From assembly GCA_955652925.1 (NCBI GenBank), contig CATPCO010000630.1:1-6305 (forward strand): a stretch of 6,305 nucleotides of DNA. The letters are read 5' to 3'. The notes under the pieces are model-generated. The model saw only the letters and a list, made by a program, of their open reading frames with translations. It ran no database searches and was not told the origin of the DNA. This stretch comes from an uncultured Xanthobacteraceae bacterium. Lineage in GTDB: Bacteria; Pseudomonadota; Alphaproteobacteria; Rhizobiales; Xanthobacteraceae. The translations under genes were made by a program, and so were the position numbers. How positions within the stretch are numbered: position 1 is the stretch's first letter; each line of letters begins with the position of its first letter. Shown here one piece after another: positions 1 to 4,790 of the stretch.

Positions 1-2
1 AT

Positions 3-32
3 TTCGAGCACATCAACCCCGTCGGACCTTAG
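3..32 (+). CDS. Possible 3' end of an upstream gene
   Basis: In frame 3 the window opens with codons for FEHINPVGP followed by a TAG at 30-32. Seven of the nine sense codons end in G or C, as in the real genes here, and a stop followed by about 80 bases of non-coding leader before the DUF4331 gene is a sensible layout. Nine residues are too few to name a family. The other two forward frames are open across this short stretch as well, so this is only a plausible gene end. The piece of sequence left of the window would settle it. Confidence 0.3.
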   Translation, partial: FEHINPVGP

Positions 33-36
33 CGGG

Positions 37-65
37 ACGACATTTAACCAGCCTTTTGCTACTAT
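37..65 (+). promoter_or_regulatory. Weak sigma-70-like promoter candidate for the DUF4331 gene
   Basis: ACGACA at 37-42 and TACTAT at 60-65 are separated by 17 bases and each match four of six positions of TTGACA/TATAAT. The pair lies after the possible upstream stop codon and ahead of the DUF4331 ribosome-binding site. A 14-bp palindrome, CTGCCGAACGGCAG (67-80), sits just downstream of the -10 candidate, where it could be an operator or a small leader hairpin. Assignment by eye only. Confidence 0.25.
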
Positions 66-100
66 CCTGCCGAACGGCAGCTCCCACTCTCGATTTCAAA

Positions 101-106
101 AGGAGG
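101..106 (+). promoter_or_regulatory. Ribosome-binding site that fixes the DUF4331 start
   Basis: AGGAGG lies six bases before the ATG at 113. It decides against the longer reading from the ATG at 56, whose extra 19 residues (MLLSCRTAAPTLDFKRRKK) would be translated straight through this site and do not resemble a signal peptide or a family N-terminus. Confidence 0.9.
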
Positions 107-112
107 AAAAAA

Positions 113-1120
113 ATGTCGAACCACTTTACCGGCCTCAGCCTCGGTCCGCCGCTCGGCGACCAAAGACTTGACCTGTGCGATCTCTACGCGTTCCAGTCGC
201 CCACCGAGCCGTCGAGAACCGTGATCATCCTCAATGCAAATCCAAATGCTGACGCGCTCCATCCCGACGCCATTTACCGGCTCAACATCGATAACGATGG
301 TGATTTGCTGACGGACGTAGCGCTTAGCTACGTGTTTTCGAAGCCGCAAAACGGCAAGCAGACTTTCAATGTGTTTCTGGCCAAGGGCGTGGAGTCGCGC
401 TCGGCCGAAGCTGCCGGGAAAAAGATCGTCGCCGATGCAGAAGTCTCATTCGGCGCCAGGCCCAACCTCGTCAAGGCGGGCGACTACACCTTCTTCGCCG
501 GCAGTCGCAGCGACGCTTTCTTTTTCGATTTCGACGGCATCAAGAATCTGTTCGACATCAGGGGTAAGCGGAATTTCACCGAGCCTCACCTAACCGGCAA
601 GTCACCGTGGACTGGCGTGGATTCGAATACCGAAGCCAATGTCTTCTCGACGGTGGTCGAACTGCCGACGAGCGAACTAGCCCCGAAGCCCGAAATACAC
701 ATCTGGGGACGATGCAGCGTGCGGCAGGACGGCAAGCTGGTCCACGTCGATCGCGCCGGCCATCCGAGTGTCAGCAGCTTTTTCAACACCGATGACACGA
801 AGCTGGAATACAACGCCAGCGAGCCGGTGAATGATCGCAAGCGCTGGCTCGATCAGTTCGTGCATCTGATGGGCCACACAGGAAATTACTCGCGCGCAGA
901 AGCTATTGCCGCGATCGACAAGGAGCGCACACTGCCCGACGTGCTGAGTCTCGATCCGTCGAAACCTGCGAAGTATCCCAACGGCCGCGTCTTCACTGAC
1001 GACGTGATCGATTACCGCCTTGCGTTCCTCACCAAGGGCGAATGCCCTCCCAGCGGTTTGCGACCGCACACCGACATTCTCAAGGAATTTCCGTACATCG
1101 GCACGCCGCATAAGAAGTGA
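113..1120 (+). CDS. DUF4331 family protein
   Basis: A 335-residue protein that I assign to the DUF4331 family from its general pattern. It begins MSNHFTGLSL, followed by the DLCDLYAF motif (20-27), which matches the D-x-Y-A/L-F element near the family N-terminus. NANPNA (41-46) and the acidic loop IDNDGDLLTD (59-68) follow, the latter typical of the family and reminiscent of a calcium-binding DxDxDG loop. The C-terminal NGRVFTDDVIDYRL (290-303) matches the family's NGR-x-x-TDDVxD element. DUF4331 proteins have no established biochemical role that I can name. There is no signal peptide or membrane segment, so a cytoplasmic location is predicted, although many relatives are secreted. The gene stands alone: the next gene begins 271 bases later, so co-transcription is not evident. 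Family assignment is confident; function is unknown. Confidence 0.88.
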   Translation: MSNHFTGLSLGPPLGDQRLDLCDLYAFQSPTEPSRTVIILNANPNADALHPDAIYRLNIDNDGDLLTDVALSYVFSKPQNGKQTFNVFLAKGVESRSAEAAGKKIVADAEVSFGARPNLVKAGDYTFFAGSRSDAFFFDFDGIKNLFDIRGKRNFTEPHLTGKSPWTGVDSNTEANVFSTVVELPTSELAPKPEIHIWGRCSVRQDGKLVHVDRAGHPSVSSFFNTDDTKLEYNASEPVNDRKRWLDQFVHLMGHTGNYSRAEAIAAIDKERTLPDVLSLDPSKPAKYPNGRVFTDDVIDYRLAFLTKGECPPSGLRPHTDILKEFPYIGTPHKK

Positions 1121-1257
1121 GATTTGCTCGGAGTGGCGGCACGCTCACTTCATGCCAGGAGCAGACATAAACCAGAGAGAGCAGGCAAGCATGCTCAATT
1201 CTGATTTCGTATGCTAAGATGGTACCACGCTTTAGCCGCGCGGTCTGTGATTACGCC

Positions 1258-1310
1258 ATGCTGTCCGATGACGGTCCGCTTACCCTCCAATACTCTGCGT
1301 GAATACGGAC
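1258..1310. repeat. Left copy of a diverged direct repeat flanking the HIT gene
   Basis: The core at 1273-1310 (starting GGTCCGCTTACCCTCCAA) matches 32 of 38 bases, without gaps, to 1887-1924 in the same orientation. Weaker, gapped similarity (ATGC-TGTCCG-AT) extends left to about 1258. The copy lies in the gap between the DUF4331 and HIT genes, about 80 bases before the HIT start. I do not recognise the element. Confidence 0.75.
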
Positions 1311-1380
1311 ATCTCGCTTTTGAGCCCCGTGCGAGAACCGCCCAACAGCCGACGATAGCCCGATCACGTTGACCCTCATC

Positions 1381-1386
1381 AGGAGG
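1381..1386 (+). promoter_or_regulatory. Ribosome-binding site of the HIT gene
   Basis: AGGAGG lies five bases before the ATG at 1392 and confirms that start. TTGACCCTCATCAG (1369-1382) runs into it and faintly resembles an FNR/FixK half-site pair, but it differs from TTGAT-N4-ATCAA at two positions. Confidence 0.9.
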
Positions 1387-1391
1387 ACATC

Positions 1392-1832
1392 ATGGCTGTT
1401 GCGGAGTGCATCTTCTGCCGGATCGTGGCCGGAACCTCGCCGAGTGTGGAGCTGTACCGTGACGCGACAACGTTCGCCTTCATGGACATCCATCCCGTCA
1501 ATGAAGGCCATTGCTTGGTGATCCCGCGAGCCCATTTCGTCACGATATTCGAGATGTCTTCAGAGGATTTTGCGGCCGTCGGTGCCACGGTAGCCAAGCT
1601 TGCGGGGGCGGTGAATAAAGCCCTGCAGCCAATCGCAATGAATATTGTGCAGGCAAACGGTGCAGTTGCTGGACAGACGGTATCACATGTTCACGTCCAT
1701 ATTCTGCCACGACGGGCGCAGGACAATCTTCTTATGAGCTGGGATCGCTTTCGCGCCGGCGATCCTCTGGCCGCTGACCCCGTGCGTCTCGCCGCGATTG
1801 CGGAGCGGATTTGCGCGCAGCTCGCCGGATGA
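1392..1832 (+). CDS. HIT family protein (histidine triad nucleotide-binding protein)
   Basis: A 146-residue, single-domain histidine-triad protein of normal family length. The active-site motif H-x-H-x-H is at 99-103 (SHVHVHILPR), with His101 expected to be the nucleophile that forms a nucleotidyl intermediate. The N-terminal CIFC (Cys6, Cys9), together with PRAH (His48) and His99, matches the structural zinc site of bacterial Hint-like enzymes. The conserved strand FAFMDIHPVNEGHCLVIPRAH (28-48) carries the nucleotide-binding region. Relatives hydrolyse nucleoside phosphoramidates or act on dinucleoside polyphosphates; the substrate here cannot be read from the sequence. Cytoplasmic. The start is fixed by AGGAGG. 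It is not linked to any obvious partner: the next gene converges on it. It is bracketed by a diverged direct repeat (1258-1310 and 1867-1924). Confidence 0.96.
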   Translation: MAVAECIFCRIVAGTSPSVELYRDATTFAFMDIHPVNEGHCLVIPRAHFVTIFEMSSEDFAAVGATVAKLAGAVNKALQPIAMNIVQANGAVAGQTVSHVHVHILPRRAQDNLLMSWDRFRAGDPLAADPVRLAAIAERICAQLAG

Positions 1833-1866
1833 TGCCTCGTTTCTCGCCTTCCGAGAGAGTACTCCG

Positions 1867-1924
1867 ATGCTTGTCCGCAGCAGGATGGTCCGGTTACCCT
1901 CCAAGACTGTCCGTGAATGCGAAC
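1867..1924. repeat. Right copy of the direct repeat flanking the HIT gene
   Basis: The core at 1887-1924 (starting GGTCCGGTTACCCTCCAA) matches the left copy at 32 of 38 positions; similarity becomes gapped toward 1867. It lies in the 138-bp gap between the convergent HIT and cNMP-domain genes. On the minus strand both copies can be read as VRIH-x3-WRV-x-GP, and on the plus strand as DGP(L/V)TLQ followed by two residues and a shared TGA. The differences do not fall at third codon positions in a way that would indicate selected coding. Confidence 0.75.
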
Positions 1925-1970
1925 CTTCCGGCTCGGCGGCCCAGTGCCATGCGTCCGCTTTGAAAGCCTT

Positions 1971-2465
1971 TTATTCGAATAGACGGAAGTACCGGTACAG
2001 CACCCCTTCCATCTTATCGATCGCTTCGCCGATCTCACTGCGTGGCTGACCGGCCTGAACCCGGCTCTTCAGTTCAATGAGGGCCTGGGTGGCGGCGTCG
2101 AGACGGCGTGCCAGAACCGTGGCAACGTACAGAAGCACAAGCGGGTCTTGCAGAAGGAGAGCAGCCGCATCGGCGACGTGAAACTGCGAGGTCTCCAAGG
2201 CACGTACGTCGGCTGTATGCGGCTGATCTAGCAACGTGGAGAGCTCACCGAACACTGCGCCGGGCTCCGCCACCTTGGCGATCTCGATGTTCTCTTTGAC
2301 GATCACGACCGCGCCCTTCTTGAGGATCAGCAACCGGCCCGTTCTCGAACCGGCGTTGAGCACGTTCTCGCCGGCCTGATACGTAACGAGCGGAAGGGCT
2401 TCGATCCTTTTCAGGAAGACGGCGCTATCGGGAATCAAGGGCATGCCCTGTTCCTTATTTTCCAT
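1971..2465 (-). CDS. Stand-alone cyclic-nucleotide-binding domain protein
   Basis: A 164-residue protein that is a CRP/PKA-type cNMP-binding beta-roll (about 20-105) followed by a helical tail (about 108-164), with no helix-turn-helix, kinase or channel domain. The phosphate-binding cassette is recognisable: GAVFGELSTLLDQPHTADV (69-87), with the conserved Gly73-Glu74. The arginine that normally contacts the cyclic phosphate (PRxA) is replaced by His83 (PHTA), so ligand binding may be altered or lost. Cytoplasmic; it would act through a partner protein that is not apparent here. An in-frame TAA directly precedes the ATG at 2465, which has AAGGGGG (2474-2480) eight bases upstream. Met8 (2444), preceded by AAGGA with seven-base spacing, is an equally good start. 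It converges on the HIT gene, and a gene-poor region lies upstream. Confidence 0.88.
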   Translation of the reverse strand: MENKEQGMPLIPDSAVFLKRIEALPLVTYQAGENVLNAGSRTGRLLILKKGAVVIVKENIEIAKVAEPGAVFGELSTLLDQPHTADVRALETSQFHVADAAALLLQDPLVLLYVATVLARRLDAATQALIELKSRVQAGQPRSEIGEAIDKMEGVLYRYFRLFE

Positions 2466-2584
2466 TTACGACGCCCCCTTTTTCGCGGGTCAGAACTAAA
2501 ACGCAGACTCGTGCACCGCCGCAAGGTATCTCATCGCCACTCCACCGACGAGAGCAATAAACTGTCCCCGCTTCACCGCGCCGC

Positions 2585-2701
2585 TCATTCAGATCGTAGG
2601 ACTGTAGCTTTAGCACATGGGTCACCGCCGGCGCGTAATCTCCGCAGGACCTCAATAAGCGGACCTACCGGAACAGGATCGACGTACCTTTTGAATGCCA
2701 T
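2585..2701 (-). CDS. Doubtful small ORF, 38 residues
   Basis: On the minus strand an ATG at 2701 opens a 38-codon frame beginning MAFKRYVDPVPVGPLIEVLR and ending in TGA at 2585-2587. The peptide has a balanced composition with an amphipathic-looking stretch, PLIEVLRRLRAGGD, which is why it is listed. Against it, there is no Shine-Dalgarno sequence before the ATG and only about 16 of 38 codons end in G or C, far below the real genes here. It could be a real small protein of foreign origin, a decayed gene fragment, or chance. It would lie upstream of the cNMP-domain gene, in the same direction, about 120 bases away. I do not recognise the peptide. Confidence 0.2.
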   Translation of the reverse strand: MAFKRYVDPVPVGPLIEVLRRLRAGGDPCAKATVLRSE

Positions 2702-2728
2702 GATCGGACTAAGCAAGGACTAGCGGCA

Positions 2729-2750
2729 CATGCGGCGCTGTCGCCGCATG
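2729..2750. repeat. Perfect 9-bp inverted repeat with a 4-base loop
   Basis: CATGCGGCG (2729-2737) and CGCCGCATG (2742-2750) pair completely around CTGT. There is no T-run on either side, so it is not a standard intrinsic terminator. It may be a protein-binding palindrome, an RNA hairpin or a relic of a repeat element. Confidence 0.6.
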
Positions 2751-2808
2751 GCTACCTCTCAGACATCCCTTTGCAAGGATGCTCGCAAGTTCATGACCGA
2801 CTGCTTGC

Positions 2809-2928
2809 CTAGTCTCTCGCCTTGGCAAGGGCGTGCTGGATGACCTTATGGTCATCGCTCGTGAGTTGCGTCGGCCCGAGCTTGAATGTCACCTTGGCGA
2901 GCTTGCCCAATCGCGGAAAGCTCGGACA
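2809..2928 (-). pseudogene. Possible gene remnant or small gene
   Basis: The frame is open on the minus strand from just after an in-frame TAA (2929-2931) to a TAG at 2809-2811. It encodes about 39 residues, ending VTFKLGPTQLTSDDHKVIQH followed by ALAKARD. About 31 of the last 38 sense codons end in G or C, matching the host's coding bias, unlike the rest of the gap. The only starts available are TTG (2910) or GTG (2892), neither with a good ribosome-binding site. It therefore reads best as the intact 3' end of a gene whose 5' part is lost, or as a short gene of 27 to 33 residues. The -1 alternative frame has an ATG (MSELSAIGQARQGD) that stops after 25 codons, so a frameshift inside this stretch is also possible. 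The family is not recognised. Confidence 0.3.
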
Positions 2929-3086
2929 TTACTGCCGGAGGGTTGGTCGGCCCCCTGAGCGTGATCTAACGTGTCTCAACGACGAGGCAGTCTCGTGTAT
3001 CTTTTCCATCACACGCGGCCAGTGAAAATGGCGCGATTAATAACTATTAAAAGCTGTGGCGCCGTCGTCATAGACTCGACGGTGTG

Positions 3087-3121
3087 CCTGTGGTTCGCTT
3101 CCACTGTTCCCACAGGGGGGG
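3087..3121 (+). promoter_or_regulatory. Leader hairpin overlapping the ribosome-binding site of the outer-membrane protein gene
   Basis: CCTGTGG (3087-3093) can pair perfectly with CCACAGG (3110-3116) across a 16-base loop. The last bases of the right arm are the first of the purine run AGGGGGGG (3114-3121) that serves as Shine-Dalgarno six bases before the GTG at 3128. A second hairpin, CCGTCG/CGACGG (3062-3067 and 3077-3082), lies just upstream. Part of the ribosome-binding site would be occluded in the folded state. Its function is inferred, not shown. Confidence 0.4.
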
Positions 3122-3127
3122 TAGATC

Positions 3128-4513
3128 GTGTCTCAATCACTGCGCGTGGGCAGGGCATGGCGTGCGCCTGCCACAATATTGAGCGTCGCAATTATTGGCC
3201 CATGGCTTCTCGTCACCGCCAGCTCGCCGGCGCAGGCCCAAGGGGCGTGCCAGTGCCCGCCGGGCTTTACACAAATAACTGTTCAAAATTCCAGCAGTCC
3301 GCTCTTCAACAATCGACCCGATCACATGGTGTGCCAGAGCCAAAGCCAATCGCAGGTGCAGCAAGTGTGCCTGCCACCGGGCCAAAGTCCTGCGATAACC
3401 TCGTCGGGCATTACAGGGCAAAAGAATGCAAACCGCAGAAGAACTTTGATGTTTGAAGGCCAATGGACCCTCTGGGATGAACTGGAATATCAAGGTGCCA
3501 AGCCGCAGGGGGCCGATGCGCAGGGAATATTCGAGGATCCTTTCGCAGACGTAACCAGAACGCGCGACCGCGGAACGTCGTTCACCAGCGCCACCGGAAC
3601 AATCGGAGGCCAGACTGTGTCCGGCCACACCACTGATGTGGGCGGCGGCGGCGGCGCTTACTACACGAAGTCCTTCAATCCTTCGGCCTACCAGACCATC
3701 TCGGTCGGCGGGCTCTTCCGCTACGACTCCCTGCGAACGACGTTCGATGTCGATCCGCTTGCGGGTGCATTCGGGAATTCGGGATCTGCCAATCGAGACG
3801 TGTATACGACGGCGGGATTTTTCCGCTATCGCGTCCGCGACACTTATTTCGCTGGCGGCATAGCCGGCAGCTGGGGCCATGGCGACTGGACCGACAATGT
3901 AACGCCCGCGACCGGGAGTTTCAGCAGCCACGGCTTCATGTCGGGGGTGAGCCTGGGGCACGTCTTCACATTATTCGACGCGCTAGCCGTGAGCCGGCCT
4001 TCGCGCATTACCAAGGGCCCGCTGCCGGCCACTTGGGCAAATGGCTACGTCGTCAAGCTCGATGTGAGCGGCAACGTTGGGTACTGGCGAGATCGCATCG
4101 GCGGCTTCGTCGACAGTTCAGGTTTTGCATGGGGCGACGAGCAAATAAGATCCTGGAGAGCCGGCGGGCAAGCCATGCTGCTCGCGAACGTATACCGGGG
4201 TGGCTATCAAATGACGCCATTCGTCGCGGCGACTGTTACGAGCGACTTCAGCTTCTCGCACACGCTCGACATCCCGGTGCAAGTGGGACAGATCGCGGAC
4301 ACTATTTTCTACGGCTCGCCGCAGACGTTCTGGGGCGTTCGCGCCGGCTACGATGTTGTGGCGCCCCGCGGATGGAATTTCGGAGTTGAAGGGTTTACGC
4401 AGAACAGCTCGCAATTCCAGGTTCTCGGCGGCAGGGCCTATGTGCGCACGCCCATCTTCGACTGGCTCGGGTTTAATGGGCCATCCCCAATACCGACCAG
4501 TCGTCCGCGGTGA
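3128..4513 (+). CDS. Exported beta-barrel-like outer-membrane protein
   Basis: A 461-residue exported protein. The first 37 residues form a Sec signal peptide: a basic start (Arg6, Arg9, Arg12), a hydrophobic core (about 15-30), and a signal-peptidase I site AQA before Gln38. The mature N-terminus (38-90) has four cysteines (41, 43, 69, 81) and a QSQSQSQ tract. From about 170 to the end, alternating aromatic, glycine-rich strands (GGGGGAYYTKSF, ISVGGLFRYD, TTAGFFRYRV, YFAGGIAGSWGHG, FWGVRAGYDV, WNFGVEGF) suggest a C-terminal transmembrane beta-barrel like autotransporter or porin-type domains. The terminal aromatic signal may be IFDWLGF (443-449), followed by a 12-residue tail. GTG at 3128 is the first possible start, since an in-frame TAG lies three bases before it. 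Function and family are not recognised beyond this architecture. It stands alone, transcribed away from the cNMP-domain gene. Confidence 0.82.
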   Translation: MSQSLRVGRAWRAPATILSVAIIGPWLLVTASSPAQAQGACQCPPGFTQITVQNSSSPLFNNRPDHMVCQSQSQSQVQQVCLPPGQSPAITSSGITGQKNANRRRTLMFEGQWTLWDELEYQGAKPQGADAQGIFEDPFADVTRTRDRGTSFTSATGTIGGQTVSGHTTDVGGGGGAYYTKSFNPSAYQTISVGGLFRYDSLRTTFDVDPLAGAFGNSGSANRDVYTTAGFFRYRVRDTYFAGGIAGSWGHGDWTDNVTPATGSFSSHGFMSGVSLGHVFTLFDALAVSRPSRITKGPLPATWANGYVVKLDVSGNVGYWRDRIGGFVDSSGFAWGDEQIRSWRAGGQAMLLANVYRGGYQMTPFVAATVTSDFSFSHTLDIPVQVGQIADTIFYGSPQTFWGVRAGYDVVAPRGWNFGVEGFTQNSSQFQVLGGRAYVRTPIFDWLGFNGPSPIPTSRPR

Positions 4514-4790
4514 CTTGGACAGTTGGTTATTAGGACCGGGTCAAAACGAGAAGAAGTCAGGCCATCCGAAACGCTTGCGCAACGCCCCGGATCGCAGACA
4601 TTGGCGAGCGGAAACGCACCCTAGCAGGGAGGCGAGTAGGATCGCGAGACGGCCTCTTGTGCACGACCCTCGTGCACCAACGATAGACCCCAGCGCTAGC
4701 CCCTCCCCACAAGGGCCACAAGGGAGAGGGGAACGCACCGCGTTCGGCGCACAGTTGTGCGCATATCACCACGGCAGCTGCGCTACTGGG
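4514..4790. other. Convergent intergenic region with three hairpin sequences
   Basis: This gap lies between the 3' ends of the outer-membrane protein gene (+) and the monooxygenase gene (-). It holds GTGCACGA-CCC-TCGTGCAC (4659-4677, perfect 8-bp stem), a CCCCTCCCC...GGGAGAGGGG structure (4700-4731), and GCGCACA-GT-TGTGCGC (4747-4762, perfect 7-bp stem). The last lies 28 bases past the monooxygenase stop codon. None is followed by a T-run, so termination by a standard intrinsic mechanism is not supported, though the location suits bidirectional 3'-end structures. No gene is seen in it. Confidence 0.6.
4700..4731. repeat. CCCCTCCCC/GGGAGAGGGG intergenic palindrome with an internal 9-bp duplication
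   Basis: A C-rich arm (4700-4708) and a G-rich arm (4722-4731) can pair with one bulge. Between and overlapping them, CCACAAGGG occurs twice in tandem (4707-4715 and 4716-4724). Sequences of the type CCCTCCCC-ACAAGGG-GAGGGG are common as intergenic repeats in proteobacterial genomes; the tandem copy is the local variation. Confidence 0.5.

Larger units (their letters stand above)
2466..3127. other. Gene-poor region between the cNMP-domain gene and the outer-membrane protein gene
   Basis: These 662 bases separate two divergent genes and must hold both their promoters. No open frame here shows a convincing combination of length, start signal and codon bias. Contents that can be seen are a perfect hairpin at 2729-2750, a possible small ORF at 2585-2701 (-), a high-GC3 open stretch at 2809-2928 (-), an AT-rich patch at 3036-3052 suitable for a promoter, and leader hairpins at 3062-3082 and 3087-3116 before the outer-membrane protein gene. 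The codon bias of most frames is weak compared with the flanking genes, consistent with decayed or regulatory DNA. Confidence 0.6.

Noticed and set aside
56..112. Longer N-terminus for the DUF4331 protein starting at 56
   Set aside because: It has no ribosome-binding site, and a strong AGGAGG lies inside it at ideal spacing for the ATG at 113.
677..1111. 144-residue antisense frame under the DUF4331 gene
   Set aside because: It is a mirror of strong codon bias in the real gene; no recognisable domain and no start signal.
1369..1382. FNR/FixK-like site TTGACCCTCATCAG before the HIT gene
   Set aside because: It differs from TTGAT-N4-ATCAA at two positions and overlaps the Shine-Dalgarno, a poor position for activation; likely chance.
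1955..1975. Intrinsic terminator for the HIT gene at GCTTTGAAAGCCTTTTATT
   Set aside because: The palindrome GCTTTgAAAGC has too short a loop and an AT-rich stem, so a stable terminator hairpin is not supported.
3236..3250. Lipoprotein signal (lipobox) at Cys41 of the outer-membrane protein
   Set aside because: The residues before Cys41 are Q-G-A with no Leu/Val/Ile at -3, whereas AQA before Gln38 is a good signal-peptidase I site.
3137..3961. 274-residue antisense frame under the outer-membrane protein gene
   Set aside because: The plus-strand frame has a signal peptide, ribosome-binding site and beta-strand pattern; the antisense product is Arg/Ala/Gly-rich low-information sequence as expected of a shadow.
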